NCBI GenBank assembly: GCA_028583605.1
Contig: CM053333.1
Span: 13,787,638-13,851,637, forward strand
DNA: 64,000 bases
Source: Dastarcus helophoroides
Taxonomy: Eukaryota > Arthropoda > Insecta > Coleoptera > Bothrideridae
Reading direction: 5' to 3'
This document shows positions 24,568 to 34,147 of the stretch, piece by piece. The position numbers were made by a program, and so were the translations under genes. Numbering within the stretch: position 1 is the stretch's first letter; each line of letters opens with the position of its first letter. The notes beneath the pieces are model-generated. The model was not told the origin of the DNA. It ran no database searches and worked only from the letters and a program-made list of their open reading frames with translations.

Positions 24568-27147
24568 AATAAGTCAAGAGTTCGAATTTTTTTGTAGAAT
24601 GTTTTGGTGGAACGAACTGGCTCTTTTTTATCTTCAAAAAGTGAAATACAAATCTTGTCCCCTGAAGCCAAGAAAGATTAGAAAACAGAGCAACCTTTGT
24701 TGTGTTTTTTAATCTTTCTTGGTTTCAGGAGACAAGAATTGTATTTCAATTTTTAGTAGAATGTGTTTTATCGAAATGTTACTTTTTCTTGAAATTTTCA
24801 ATTTAAACCGCATACTTTCATTTCTCGAAAATTTTCGGTTTTCTACGGAATTGTCGGTTTTTCTACGAATTTTGAATTAACTTTCTTTAATCGAAATTCA
24901 CATTTTGGTTTTCAAATTTCCGGTCCTAACTTAAAACACTTCCTAAAATTTTAACTCTAAAATCCAGCTTTTAGAAAAATTTCAAAAGTTCTGCAGTACT
25001 GTTTAAAAATGTCTACTTTTTTGAAAATATGGACTTAATTGAAACTGGAAACTTCGACTTTCAGAAACTTTAAATTAAAAAAAAAAAGATTTACTTTTCA
25101 AAAATAAGAGAGGATTCCTTGAAAAACTTCTTTTGTGGTTAACGTCTTTACACAATTTTATTTATAACTAGCTGACCCCCGCAACTTAGTCTGCGCAAGC
25201 TTCAATAAGGTTACATTTCAAAATAAAATAATTTCTCATTTAATATTTATAAAATAATAGATTCAAAGATTTGGGCTCCTTATTCTACTATAGCCTACTT
25301 AAAAGTGGAAATTGAGTTTTACTGTAATAAAAATAGCCTAAAAGATACCCCTAAAATACTCTACATTTTAGTGAAAATTTCATTTAAATCTATTTAGTGA
25401 TTTCCGAAATTATCCCGAACAAAAAAATCAGTCAACAGACAGATAGATACTTAAAAGCTTCAACTTTATTAATATACCCTTTGCATTTAGAAGATTGTCG
25501 AAGAAATTGCAAGAGACAATTGTTGGTAGCAGGTTCTCGTATTCCTTGCATAATACAAAGCGTATATAATTTGGAAAACTATTAATGTTACTTTATTTCC
25601 AGAACTCGATACTGAAGAACTGAAGCTGACAACATATGTCTTTTTGGATATGTCTATTTTAGTATTTTATTACTTATATGTGGCTTGCGACCACGACTCA
25701 ATTTTTGTATTGTATCTAGTACAGTATTATTTTCCACAATTTGTACAAGTTATTTTACATACAAAGGGCAAACATTTTTAACGATTTCGCACAAATACTC
25801 GCTACAAATTAGTTGTGAAAGATTCGTAACAGTTAATTGAAAAATTTAAGATGATAAGATTACTTGAGCAAGCATACCTGGTGAAAAATGTATGGATTAT
25901 TATGAAAAAAAAAATTCATCTTTTGTTGGTGAGTTGCCAATTGAAGTATAGAAATTTTGCGATCTTTCGCCAAAGAAATTTCTACACAATTATCATATTA
26001 AATAGGGTAATCCGTAAAGCAATTAGATGAGACGAAAATTCTAATTTAAAGCCATGCCTCATACATACTGAATGCAATTGTAGGTGTGACTGTGAAATAT
26101 AAGCAATATTAAAATCCAAAATAGTTTTGATATAACAGCCAACAGGCTAAAAATATTAGCGAGGAAGTACGCAGTATCCGAAAATATAAATTTAATGACA
26201 TTCAAACGCAATGCTTTTGTACAGTACGTTATCTCAATAAATATTTATGGTGACGTCTATAAATCAATAACTTGACGATAACATTAGCAGTAAATTTGCA
26301 ATATCTCTGCCAAAGGAAAGTGTCAAATAAATCCATAATGATAATGTTAATTAATTTAACAAATATTCTCTGTATCATTTTTTAAATACTCTCCCAAATT
26401 TGTCTAAATCAAAGCATCCAAGCATGTAACTATTCAAATTAACTGAATAAGTCAATTAGTTGTATTCAAATCAGTGGAAGTATGCATGTATATCCTTGAA
26501 GGAGTTCAACATAAATACAGATTTGCAAGCGTATTTAACGTATACAATTCATCAATCATACATACATTAGCGCCAGTTTCTTGACCTAAGGTAATACACA
26601 TACTAGCTACAAACAAGCGCTAAGAATGATGCGATTTTTCCTTTCAAGTTTTTTTGTAGAAAACGCAGTCAAACTACATTGTATACACAGGCAAAATTAA
26701 TCAACTGTTCAAAATTCGGATAAGTGACCAAAATAGGTGATCCAATGGTACATTTTTAAGGCGTTTCAAATCCCAGAATTGAAATGCGTTTTTGCTTCAA
26801 AAAATTTTTGAGATACGCAAAAAGAACGGTTTCTATTATTAGTTTTAGCTTTTATTAATAACGATGTATATTAAGTTATTTTAATGAATAAATGAATAAA
26901 ATAGAATTATAAAAATTGTCCACTTCTATTTGGTCGTAAAGAGTCTAGTTAAAAAATATAGCTATGCTAATAAAAAGTATAAATGTTGCACCGCGGCCGC
27001 AGCAGGTTAGATAAGAGAGCAAAACGACTGCTAATCGGAATAAATATTTCATTCGAGCTAAATTAAACCCAATAAAAAACGTAAATGGTCTGAATGCTGT
27101 GGGTTTTAACTATTGATTATAAATAGGCCGTTTTCCTTACCTCCCAT
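9933..27147 (-). CDS. Gyg: Glycogenin gene (glycogenin glucosyltransferase), ten coding exons, two C-terminal isoforms
   Basis: Join in transcript order: 27147-27141, 19177-19042, 18986-18812, 17537-17375, 17325-17199, 16564-16384, 15416-14628, 14450-14252, 14032-13979, 11629-9933 (1175 aa). If exon 8 is instead read through to its own TGA at 14235, the product is 597 aa. All junctions are GT-AG and every codon phase agrees. Residues 1-263 are the GT8 catalytic domain: [34 protein letters not shown], the Mn2+/UDP-binding DAD at 102-104, [12 protein letters not shown], and Tyr195 in YSYLPAY, the auto-glucosylated tyrosine of the family. Residues 527-592 hold [18 protein letters not shown], the C-terminal glycogen-synthase-binding motif. 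Glycogenin glucosylates itself from UDP-glucose to prime glycogen in the cytosol. In the long form the binding motif is internal, followed by about 590 disordered residues. Transcript structure is inferred from sequence only. Confidence 0.9.
10045..10385 (-). repeat. Coding 21-bp minisatellite (EDKAAK(V/A) heptads)
   Basis: The plus strand shows 21-bp units of GCAGCTTTATCTTC(C/A)-type text. Translated on the minus strand they give repeated [21 protein letters not shown] heptads. The period keeps three frames open on the other strand too. Confidence 0.85.
11630..13978 (-). other. Glycogenin intron 9
   Basis: Non-coding, mostly unique AT-rich sequence with T-rich runs. A possible poly(A) signal for the short isoform (AATAAA on minus, 13814-13809) lies about 420 nt past its stop. 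No other feature seen. Confidence 0.5.
13979..14032 (-). CDS. Gyg: Glycogenin exon 9 (54 nt, long isoform)
   Basis: Acceptor TTAATCTAG, donor GAAG|GTCAGT. It codes for [18 protein letters not shown], low-complexity like its neighbours. Phases match exon 8 (G|AA) and exon 10 (G|CT). Too short to be seen as an ORF. Confidence 0.75.
14235..14450 (-). CDS. Gyg: Glycogenin exon 8 (glycogen-synthase-binding motif; alternative end of the short isoform)
   Basis: Codes for [20 protein letters not shown] through [18 protein letters not shown] and ends KQGVKKK-stop (TGA 14237-14235). A donor CAAG|GTGTGA at 14252/14251 lets the long isoform leave before the stop. It joins exon 9 in phase (G|AA). The WExGNIDYxGxDSFDNI motif is the conserved C-terminus that binds glycogen synthase. 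Confidence 0.88.
   Translation of the reverse strand, partial: GGLAGAFARMTLGAPKSPEQIALEDSLRRQGWEVGNIDYLGRDSFDNIWSKICETLSASQPETPKQGVKKK
14628..15416 (-). CDS. Gyg: Glycogenin exon 7, linker with RDPWEEYD motif and 10-residue repeats
   Basis: 263 codons, phase 0 at both ends, between acceptor GCTCAG and donor GTAAGT. It holds [13 protein letters not shown], then a long hydrophilic Gln/Asp/Ser-rich linker. Near its end are five tandem units of exactly ten residues starting CDQ (residues 454-503). It is probably disordered and joins the catalytic domain to the synthase-binding motif. Its full length is large compared with vertebrate GYG1 linkers. Confidence 0.8.
14697..14846 (-). repeat. Coding minisatellite: five 30-bp units (CDQ repeats)
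   Basis: Inside glycogenin exon 7, successive units read [40 protein letters not shown] and [10 protein letters not shown]. The underlying 30-bp DNA period is clear (recurring TGATCACAG words on the plus strand). Confidence 0.85.
15417..16383 (-). other. Glycogenin intron 6
   Basis: Unique AT-rich intron sequence with no gene, RNA or clear repeat. Confidence 0.5.
16384..16564 (-). CDS. Gyg: Glycogenin exon 6
   Basis: Codes for [20 protein letters not shown] through HQSLSQDM, ending the catalytic domain (the HFIG and KPW blocks are typical). Acceptor CTATAG, donor GTAAGT; the exon ends in phase 0. Confidence 0.88.
16565..17198 (-). repeat. Glycogenin intron 5 with a short TTTCGA-word block
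   Basis: From about 16760 to 17120 the intron holds the same decayed words (CAAAATTTCGAG, TTTTTTCCTGAAA) as the larger intergenic blocks. Confidence 0.45.
17199..17325 (-). CDS. Gyg: Glycogenin exon 5 (auto-glucosylated Tyr195)
   Basis: Codes for [14 protein letters not shown] through YSYLPAYK. Residue 195 of the rebuilt protein falls on the first Tyr of YSYLPAY, the position of the priming tyrosine in animal glycogenins (Met counted). Donor GTAAGT, acceptor TTTTTAG. Confidence 0.9.
17375..17537 (-). CDS. Gyg: Glycogenin exon 4
   Basis: Codes for [20 protein letters not shown] through GSFD. It includes [12 protein letters not shown], one of the best conserved glycogenin blocks (sugar-acceptor region). 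Acceptor TTCGCAG, donor GTAAAT. Confidence 0.9.
17538..18811 (-). other. Glycogenin intron 3
   Basis: AT-rich intron without recognisable genes, RNAs or elements. Confidence 0.5.
18812..18986 (-). CDS. Gyg: Glycogenin exon 3 (DxD motif)
   Basis: Codes for [18 protein letters not shown] through [10 protein letters not shown]. It holds the [14 protein letters not shown] block and the metal-binding DAD. Acceptor TTTCAG and donor GTATGT fit, and the phase agrees on both sides. Confidence 0.9.
19042..19177 (-). CDS. Gyg: Glycogenin exon 2
   Basis: Codes for [15 protein letters not shown] through PGVTGTM: the nucleotide-sugar-binding first strand and helix of the GT8 fold. The donor used is AG|GTATTG. 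An alternative GTACCATG donor 10 nt upstream would break the frame with exon 3. Confidence 0.88.
19740..20760. repeat. Decayed TTTCGA-word block (pyrimidine polarity)
   Basis: Runs of CGAAATTTCTACTTTT, TTTCCGAAAATTTCGAG and similar. The plus strand carries the T-rich form almost throughout. Confidence 0.5.
20785..20940 (+). repeat. Dispersed insect repeat (class unknown)
   Basis: The text GAAAGTGTGTTTGTCTGTTT, then GAAAATCGGTATAGACATTC and GTAGGCTACTTTTTATCCC, matches from memory a repeat scattered in many insect genomes. The class is not certain. Confidence 0.45.
21753..21805. repeat. Small perfect-stem hairpin
   Basis: TAACTAAAAAAGAATAATAC and, after a short loop, GTATTATTTTTTAGTTA form a stem of about 20 bp with a one- or two-base bulge. 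Possibly the remnant of a MITE. Confidence 0.5.
24532..24570 (+). repeat. (AAT)n microsatellite
   Basis: About ten to eleven uninterrupted AAT units followed by AAATAAAAAT. Confidence 0.9.
24594..24764 (-). mobile_element. Hairpin retroposon, copy A (truncated), with 9-bp target-site duplication
   Basis: Flanked by GTAGAATGT at 24594-24602 and 24756-24764. Inside, GAAATACAAATCTTGTCCCC ... CAAGAAAGATTAGAAAACA is mirrored by TAATCTTTCTTGGTTTCAGG ... TTGTATTTCAATTTTT. On the minus strand the element ends in GTTCCACCAAAA next to the duplication. Two better copies lie at 33.2 and 34.2 kb. Confidence 0.75.
25168..25490 (+). repeat. Dispersed repeat starting AACTAGCTGACCCC
   Basis: ATAACTAGCTGACCCCCGCA and, 250 bp on, AGTCAACAGACAGATAGATA are typical ends of a widespread insect non-coding repeat. 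It is recognised by memory only; the class is uncertain. The 62-codon open frame at 25397 falls in this repeat. Confidence 0.45.
27141..27147 (-). CDS. Gyg: Glycogenin exon 1 (7 coding nt)
   Basis: ATGGGAG followed by donor GTAAGG. It joins exon 2 to give [13 protein letters not shown], the usual insect glycogenin N-terminus. The 5' UTR continues upstream toward 27200. Confidence 0.8.
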
Positions 27148-28501
27148 AGTTGTTGAATTATAACTAATTACAACACAAGTTCAACAGGATGCACTAACAC
27201 AAGACTGCTTGCTGGCTAGAGTCGCTAGAGTCTAGTTTTACGCAGCCGGTTGTCTGCTACGTTAACGTAACTTCGATAAACCAACTAGCTGCTGGTGCTT
27301 TAACATTTCAGCCTGATGAGATGGGATAGGTTACGTTCTAGCATCACATGGCCTTATTCAAGCCTGCGTATCAGCAGACGCAAGTTCAAATGATGCGTAT
27401 GAACTTTTTATTGAAGAATAATTAGACTCCAATATCCATAATTCTTCTAAATAACGCACTAGTGATGAACCATAATTAGAACGAAACATTGTTGGTGAAA
27501 TGTTCGACCATGAAATAAGCACGCTCACCCCTTTTTTTTTAATAGGAAGAGACTTTCAGTATATCGTGAAACAGACAAGCCCGCCATGCAACTACCCTTG
27601 TACCAAATTTTAAAATATCGCCCCATCTCAAAGTTAATTAAAATCACATTTTATGTCCTTTTTTTCTAGAAATTTCATTCCAGAAATTTCGACTTTTCTT
27701 GCAAATTTTCAACTTGTTGCTAAAAATTTTAACAACGAAGGTGAAATTTCGAGTTTGATGTCGAAGATTCCATTAAGTCGATTAAGAGAATTAAAAACTT
27801 GAAACTTCAAATTTTGGAAAGAAAGAAATAATCTGACAAAACTGAAAATGTATGAAAAAACTACATCTTTTTCAAAATTCTGGTTTTAATCTAGACATTT
27901 TGATTTTTAGCTTTAAATATTGACTGTTTTAGAAAACTTGTATGTCTATTATGTCTATGGAATACGACTTGTCGCGAAGAGTCGCGAATGCCATGAATGT
28001 TCCACTTATTTAAATTTGAATTATCATCTGTTGGCAATGCTGCAGGTGGAGCATAGAGAAAGTCTGCTTCTGAGGTAGAGTGACAGTATGCTACGGGGAA
28101 TACCCGGAACAAATAAAAGAAGAAGAAAAAATCCCTGGAAAACAAAGAAAGAATTTAAATATAGTACGCAATTATTAGACGTGAATGTGTGTGCATGAAA
28201 GGTGTGGTCTCTTTGGGCAGTGACCTGATTGAGAAGCTTTGTTAGTAAATTTTATATATGTCTCTGCTTCTAATTATTAGAGAGTGTAAGGGGTAAAATA
28301 AAGATTATGAGATGAGAATAGCTGTGTGGTCAGGGGAGGCTGTAAGGGGAGGTTGGGGGCCACTAATAAGGCTGTTTACCCAGTTTGAAAGGTATAAAGT
28401 GTTTGTGTAGAGATATGAGAGAAAGGAAGTACTTTAGATGTAATTGTGAGAGGATGTTTACCCTTAAATTAGCTCCAGGAGGTGTTTACCTTAGATTCAA
28501 C
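27148..28501. other. Upstream region of the glycogenin gene
   Basis: Holds the glycogenin 5' UTR and presumably its promoter (27148 to about 27500). A weak TTTCGA block follows near 27650-27900, then G-rich unique sequence to 28500. No gene seen. Confidence 0.4.
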
Positions 28502-28766
28502 TATAGTAGACTCCCGCTAACCGTACTGGATCGACCGTTAAAGTTGCTACTCCTCGTAATCCCTACCATTGTCGAAAAATATATATGTTTTATTGCTCCT
28601 TGCGCGGTTGAGTGGGTTATTCAAAAGTGGCGCTAAAACTCGCAAGTCCAATTCGTTATTCGAAAATTAGAGTGGGGAATAATCACGCAACTTTAACGAT
28701 CGTATCGTGGCAATTTTAACGAGCGTGCAACTTTAACGGGCGCAACTTTAGCGGTAGTCGACTGTA
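28502..28766. mobile_element. Pogo-like MITE, 265 bp
   Basis: Inverted ends TATAGTAGACTCCCGCTAAC (left) and, reverse-complemented, TACAGTCGACTACCGCTAAA (right), both with TA. Inside, CAACTTTAACG-type subrepeats occur several times near the right end. Same superfamily style as the element at 158-318, but a different family. Confidence 0.65.
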
Positions 28767-28768
28767 TA

Positions 28769-29065
28769 GAGAGTGTTAACCCTATAAGTAGTATTAGAGG
28801 ATACTCTAGTATAATCAGCTTTAGAGTAGCAGCAGAGGATGCTTGCTGTATAATCAGCTTTAGAGGGTGTTAACCCTATAATCAGTATCAGAAGACATGG
28901 GGCATGATCAACTTTAGGGGGTCTTTCCCTTATGACCACAGTGTTAACCCTATAATTAGTGTCATAAAGGCATTTATGGCATGATCAACTTTGGAGGGTG
29001 TTTCCCTTATGACCATCATCAGAAAGGGTTTATATTAGATCAACTTTAGAGGGTTTTCACCCTAA
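28769..29065 (+). repeat. Diverged tandem repeat (units about 50-65 bp)
   Basis: Four to five imperfect units of GATCAACTTTAGAGGGTGTT + AACCCTATAATCAGTATCAG follow one another directly after the MITE. Alternative endings are TTCCCTTATGACCA and TTAACCCTATAA. Confidence 0.7.
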
Positions 29066-29229
29066 TAATAATAGCAGTAGAAATTTACTTTACCCATGAT
29101 ACAAGAGAGAGTTTACTTTATTTTCTGTTACGAACTTACTTGTATTATATACGTATAGTTTCACTTTGTGAGAAAATAGGTGAATCTAAGGCAATCCATT
29201 TCGCATATTGTATTTATAACCTACAATAT

Positions 29230-30540
29230 TCGCGACACGGCTTATATTAGCTCTATTTTCAAGAAAGGAGACAAAAAGTTATGTAAAAACTACAGAGGTA
29301 TTAGTATTCCTAGCTCAATGGGAAGGTTGTATGGCCGCGAATTAAAAATGAGAATATAAAACAGTTTTCAGGAGATAGATGAGCAAGCTGGGTTCCTTGC
29401 TGAAAGATCGTGTATGGACAACAAATTTGTTTTACAACAAATAGCTAAAAAAAGAATCGTAAGAAATCTATCCACACACCTACTTTTCATTGACACGGTA
29501 GCCTTGAAAAGACTTTTTCAAATATTGACGAATATTGGTCTAAATGGTGCATACATCCGCACAGTTTGGAACATGTATCAAAACGCAGTATAGTAGTTGG
29601 AAATGTTGCTTCCCACCCTTTTCCAATAACAAAGGGGTTAAGCGGGTTGAGACAAGGGTGCAGTTTGTTGCCCATTTAATTTAAGTTATATATACAAGAA
29701 GCTCTGAAAGACTGGAGAAGAAAAATTGGAATGGGAATCCGTATGGCAGACCATTGCCTTACAACTCTTTTATTTGCTGATGACCAGGTGCTTATAGAAT
29801 CTGAGGAAAAAGAATTGATTACATGATGAGAAAATTAAAAGACGAATACATTAAATGGGGACTTAACATAAAGATGACCAAAACAGAATATTTAAAAATT
29901 GGGGAACAACAAAACCTAAATATTTAAATATACATATGGATATGTGCGAGATTAAAAGAGCTAACGAATACTTGTACAAAGGAGTATCATTTCCGAACAG
30001 GGAACATCCAAAAAAGATGTACCTAGTAGAATAGAACAGGGAAAGAAAGCTATCCACGTTCTAAATCCATTGATATGGTCAAACAAAATAAAACAGAACA
30101 CCAAGCTGAACATTCGAAAAACCAATCTACACCTATGGAACTGAATGTTGGCAATTAACAAAAAGGGAGAAAAGGAGCCAAAAGCCATAGAAATGGACTT
30201 TCTCAGAAGATCATGCAGAATTACAATATGTAAGAAATGAAGACATCCATAAAAGAAGAGGAAGAATATATAACACTGTTGACGAGATTGAAACAAGACA
30301 ACTAATATGGTATGGCCACGTGAGGAGAATGAAAGAAGAAAAGTGTCCAAAGATCTCTCTTATATTCTAGAAAATAAAAGGAAAAGGGGAAGACCGATAA
30401 CGCAATAGATGGATGGAATAAAAGAGATAATGAGGGATACAAATATAGAGGAATACGAGTGGACAAATAAAGAGGTATGGCGTTTGAAGTGGGGGATGCG
30501 GCGTAGGCTGTAGGACCTCCGCCATAACAAAAAAAAAATG
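29230..30540 (+). mobile_element. Degenerate RTE-like non-LTR retrotransposon, 3' part
   Basis: Frames disrupted by many stops and shifts still show FKKGDKKLCKNYRGISI, MGRLYGRELK, QEIDEQAGFLAERSCMDN and KWGLNIKMTKTEYLKIG (RT). Near the 3' end come WYGHVRRMKEEK and RWMDGIKEIMRDTNIEEY, the C-terminal block common in insect RTE/CR1-type polyproteins. The endonuclease domain is absent. The element ends in GCCATAACA plus a run of A (30524-30538). Confidence 0.8.
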
Positions 30541-30549
30541 TCTAGACGG

Positions 30550-30930
30550 ATTTAATCTGCACATTCACAAATGTTTGACTAAACTTGAATCTTTAAAGAG
30601 TAAATCTGAAGGTTTGAATTTCATTTCGAAAGTAACTATAAAGCTGAAATTAAAACAAAATCTAGAATCTAAAGAAAAAATAAATTTAACTTTATTTTGA
30701 GTTTTTCCAAAGGAAGCTTTGAAGGTTAGTTTTAATCTTGAAATTTTGATTGACATCTCAAAATGTTACCATTTTTCTCAAATTTTTAACTTTTTCTCAA
30801 AATTTCGACTTTAACCTCGAAATCTTGACAATAAAATTTGTGTAACGTTCAAATTTAATCGAAATTTTAGAAATAAAGTTAAAATTTTGAGTCTAAGCTA
30901 TAAAATTCGACTTAAAAGTTCCAAATTTTT
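30550..30930. repeat. Decayed TTTCGA-word block
   Basis: Short block of the common AT-rich words between two transposable elements. Confidence 0.45.
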
Positions 30931-30956
30931 AGAAAATAAACAACAACACAACAACA

Positions 30957-32452
30957 ATCAAAGAACTACTAAAAGAGTTCTTCAGGAATAAAGAAAAGAA
31001 ACAATAAATAAAAAGGGAAGAGTTTCGCCTCTGGTATGGTGGACATACTGAGCTACCGTGCTCTGATGTTTTGAAATTGGCCTTTTCATTCTTTGATTTT
31101 TGCATATTCCCTTATATTAGACTAGCGCATCTGGCAGTGATAGCAGCAACGAAATCCACTCCAATAGCAGCAATGGAAGCGATCTTGTGCCTGTCACCTC
31201 TCGATATATTTCTTGAGGGGGCGGCACAGGCTTCTGCTCTCCGTTTGCGAGCAGGAGGAATGTGGAATACGGTAGGTAAAATGGTGGGTCAGCGGCGCAT
31301 AATGGAGGGGGCGCTCCAAAAGGCACCTATTCTGGGTGCGCCGATGGACCATCTACCAGTGAAATATCTCTTCGCAAAATCCTACCGTATAAAAATGGAT
31401 GAACTACAAGCAAGAATACCAGACGTAAGTATATATACGGATGGATCAAAAACAAATACGGGCATTGGAACAGGAATCTTCTCGGAAGAAGTTGAACCTA
31501 AATGTAAGTATTAATTTAGATAAATACTCAACAATCTTCCAAGCGGAAATGTTGGGAATTTTATATAGCGCCGAAAAAATGACGCAACTGAACATTACAG
31601 GAAAATATATTCAAATAAAGACGGACAACCAGGCAGCTCTTAAGGCTCTGAGGAATGTGAAAACAAACTCAGTGCTGGTATGGAACTGCAACCTAGCTTT
31701 AGAACGTTTATCGCAAGAGAATGTAATTGGTCTAATATGGATCAAAGGACATTCTGGGAAAGAGGGAAACGAACGCGTTGACAAACTGGCGAGGAAAGGT
31801 TCGGAGGGACAGTTCGTTGGACCAGAAACAACCCTTCCCCTGGCGAGATCAACCGTAAGATCCCTACTTAACGAAGAAATTTATCGTAAACACAAAGCCA
31901 TATGGGCATCAATAACATCATGCCGATAAACTCACGCATTCAATAGAATGCCTTGCAGGAAAAGAGCAAAACTATGCCTAAAACTCTCAAGGAATAATCT
32001 CAGGAAACTTGTAGGGATTTGGACAGGTCACTGTCGAATAAACAACCATCTCCACAGAATGGGAATTATAAACGACCCGAGTTGTAGAGGGTGTTTAGAA
32101 GAAGATGAGATTGTCGAGCACGTGATGTGTCACTGCTCGGCACTAGCATCAATCAGAGGATCCACGCTGGGGGCCTAGTGTGGCCAGTTTGAGAGAGGCG
32201 CATCCAAGGGACGTTCTTCAGTTTCTGAACAAGGTTAGGTGGCTGAATGAATGACCAAGGACACCTCAATCACGGGGATAGCACAATGGGCACGGAAAGG
32301 GTGGCCTAAGTGCTGGCCTAAACCTTAGGCAACCCACAACGAATCCAGAATCCCTTATATTTCTCTTTTCATTTATTGTTTCTTTTCTTTGTTCCTAAAG
32401 AAGCCCCCTACGATGGTGGGCGAAACGTCGAACACTTTTAGTAGTTCTTTGA
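30957..32452. mobile_element. Composite element: inverted arms around a captured R1-like fragment
   Basis: The left arm (ATCAAAGAACTACTAAAAG, then AAAGAAAAGAAACAATAAAT at about 30957-31018) is the reverse complement of the right arm (ATTTATTGTTTCTTTTCTTT at about 32371-32390, CTTTTAGTAGTTCTTTGA ending about 32452). The right arm carries an extra stretch, CGATGGTGGGCGAAACGTCG, that is missing from the left. The 1.3 kb between the arms is mostly a retroelement fragment. Confidence 0.65.
31071..32178 (+). mobile_element. R1-like fragment: RT thumb end, RNase H and C-terminal knuckle
   Basis: Begins inside STPIAAMEAILCLSPL (end of the RT thumb). RNase H follows with all acidic positions visible: YTDGSKT, FQAEM, KTDNQAAL, and GKEGNERVDKLAR. 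Then comes LVGIWTGHCRINNHLHRMG and a C-x2-C...H-x4-C knuckle (SCRGCLEEDEIVEHVMCHC). One frameshift near 31490 separates two open parts (31071-31514 and 31441-31929), and a stop precedes the knuckle. Same superfamily as the element at 2.9-5.3 kb, but a different lineage. Confidence 0.82.
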
Positions 32453-32519
32453 CACGGTCCAATCCCGGAAAAAGTATATCCTTTACTGACTCTGGCCGTG
32501 GAAGCCTTCATTATCTTAT

Positions 32520-33115
32520 TAATTTTTATTTCGAAATTTCAATTTTCGTCTCAAAATTTTGAGTGTTATTACTCATAAATTCAACTTTTTCTTAAAATTT
32601 CCACCCTTGTTTGTAAAAGTTGTGCTATAACCACAAAATTTGGATTTTACGTTCAAAATTTCAGAAAGATAGCTAAAAGTTTGAGTTTAACATCGAAAAA
32701 TCGACTTTAAATTCGAAATTTTAAGAAGACAATTAAAAAATTTAAAAGGGGCACTCCACATTAATCGCGATTTGTAAAGTTGGGTATCGTTCGATAGCTG
32801 ATGGAATGAAGCAACTTTTGTGAAATCCAGAAGGTTGAACCTTAAAAATTCATTGCTTGAGAACCACCGAGTATTGCTGAAAAGTACTGACTTTTTTAAT
32901 TTGTTTAGGCTCTTATATTCTGAATTCAGAAAATAGGACCAAATTTGATGTTTGGTAGCAATCAAGTGGAGAAAAAGTTGTTTTTCAAAACGCCAACTTT
33001 TTATTTACTGATTGGTCAAAAATTGATATGATTCGATTAGAAACTGAACTACGTTTATGGTGACCATCCCTTAACTATCGACATTTCCCCCTAGGACATC
33101 CTGTATAAGTCCAAT
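32520..33115. repeat. TTTCGA-word block followed by an unidentified element-like stretch
   Basis: 32520-32740 is the decayed word block. 32745-33112 is less AT-rich and ends in GGACATCCTGTATAA, resembling the terminus of CAGGRTGTCC-type DNA elements. I found no matching left end. Confidence 0.35.
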
Positions 33116-33163
33116 AGCCTTTAAAAACACCTATTTTTATGTGAAATATTATTTTTTCTGTAC

Positions 33164-33401
33164 CAATTACACTTTTTTTTTGGTGGAACGGACTGGTCCT
33201 TGGTTATCTTCAAAAATTGAAATACCAAACGTGTCCCCTGAAACCAAGAAAGATTTAAAAACACAACAAAGGGGACAAGATTTGTATTTCAATTTTTCAG
33301 GTTTTAACAGAAATTTTGTAGTAGAGCAACCTTTGTTGTGTTTTTTAATCTTTCTTGGTTTCAGGGGACAAGTTTTGTATTTCAATTTTTAACAATTACA
33401 C
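33164..33401 (-). mobile_element. Hairpin retroposon, copy B, with 9-bp target-site duplication
   Basis: CAATTACAC flanks both sides (33164-33172 and 33393-33401). The element (220 bp) on the minus strand ends in GGACCAGTCCGTTCCACC + A run. Inverted arms built on CCTGAAACCAAGAAAGATTT and its mirror AATCTTTCTTGGTTTCAGGG surround a disordered middle. Confidence 0.82.
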
Positions 33402-33639
33402 TGTCGAAAAACCTCTCTGTTTCAGATAATTTATGACCTAATGTCTAGTAACTCTATTAAAATATAAATTACCAAATTGTTTATTTGGAAACCTAGGTAG
33501 ATTAGGATGAGGGTACCGCTAGTTCTAGCGAATTTTGATAAACCTAAAAAAATATTTTCAGATTACTTAAAGGTAGCTCTTTCAAACCAAACTGGATACA
33601 TTAATTTAACCTTTTTTCTTTTTGGAACCAAAGTACAGC

Positions 33640-33835
33640 CATTTTAATATAAAGTATATTTTTATCTAATCACTGGCTGATGATGTATATGTTTGCGTTA
33701 ACAAAACCCAACACTTCTTACTACTTGTAAGCTACATAGTTTTTGAGAAAAATCTGTGAGGGACGGACAGATGGACATAAGAATAAGGTGAATAATGCTT
33801 CTATTTTACCTTTTAAAATACGGAACCCTAAAAAG
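33640..33835 (+). repeat. Dispersed repeat ending in TACGGAACCCTAAAAAG
   Basis: GTGAGGGACGGACAGATGG followed by TTTTAAAATACGGAACCCTA is the end of a repeat common in insect genomes (recognised from memory; class not certain). Confidence 0.5.
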
Positions 33836-34147
33836 AAAAATTTATAATTTAAATAATTGTCTAAAAGAATATTTTTGCAAAAAGAAATATATTATATTAT
33901 TTCAAAGTTGTTCTAAATTTACAATATTCATAACTCATAAAATATATATTAACAAATCAATATTAAAATTCAGCGAGGCCTCGCGTTTTTTCAGACAGTT
34001 CCGGGAGGGTTTCCCTTTTCAGCATCATCAGCGAATTATATGTATGAGTAACTGAAAAGAAAAATCAGATGGAGAGATTATTTCAACGTCATGGAATTTC
34101 AATACTGATTTAAGGTTAATGTACAGGCAGATTCACAAGAGTACGAC

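Larger units (their letters stand above)
22440..25120. repeat. Large decayed TTTCGA-word block
   Basis: The longest block inside glycogenin intron 1. Between 23080 and 23700 the T-rich form (AATTTCGACTTTTT, TTTTTCTCAAAA) is nearly continuous at about 25-30 bp spacing. It is interrupted by the AAT microsatellite and by a hairpin retroposon. Confidence 0.55.
19178..27140 (-). other. Glycogenin intron 1 (about 8 kb)
   Basis: A long first intron holding several repeats, each listed separately: decayed blocks, a dispersed repeat at 20785, a small hairpin at 21753, an AAT microsatellite, one hairpin retroposon at 24.6 kb and a dispersed repeat at 25.2 kb. Between 25.6 and 27.1 kb the sequence is unique, with no coding signal. 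Confidence 0.6.
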
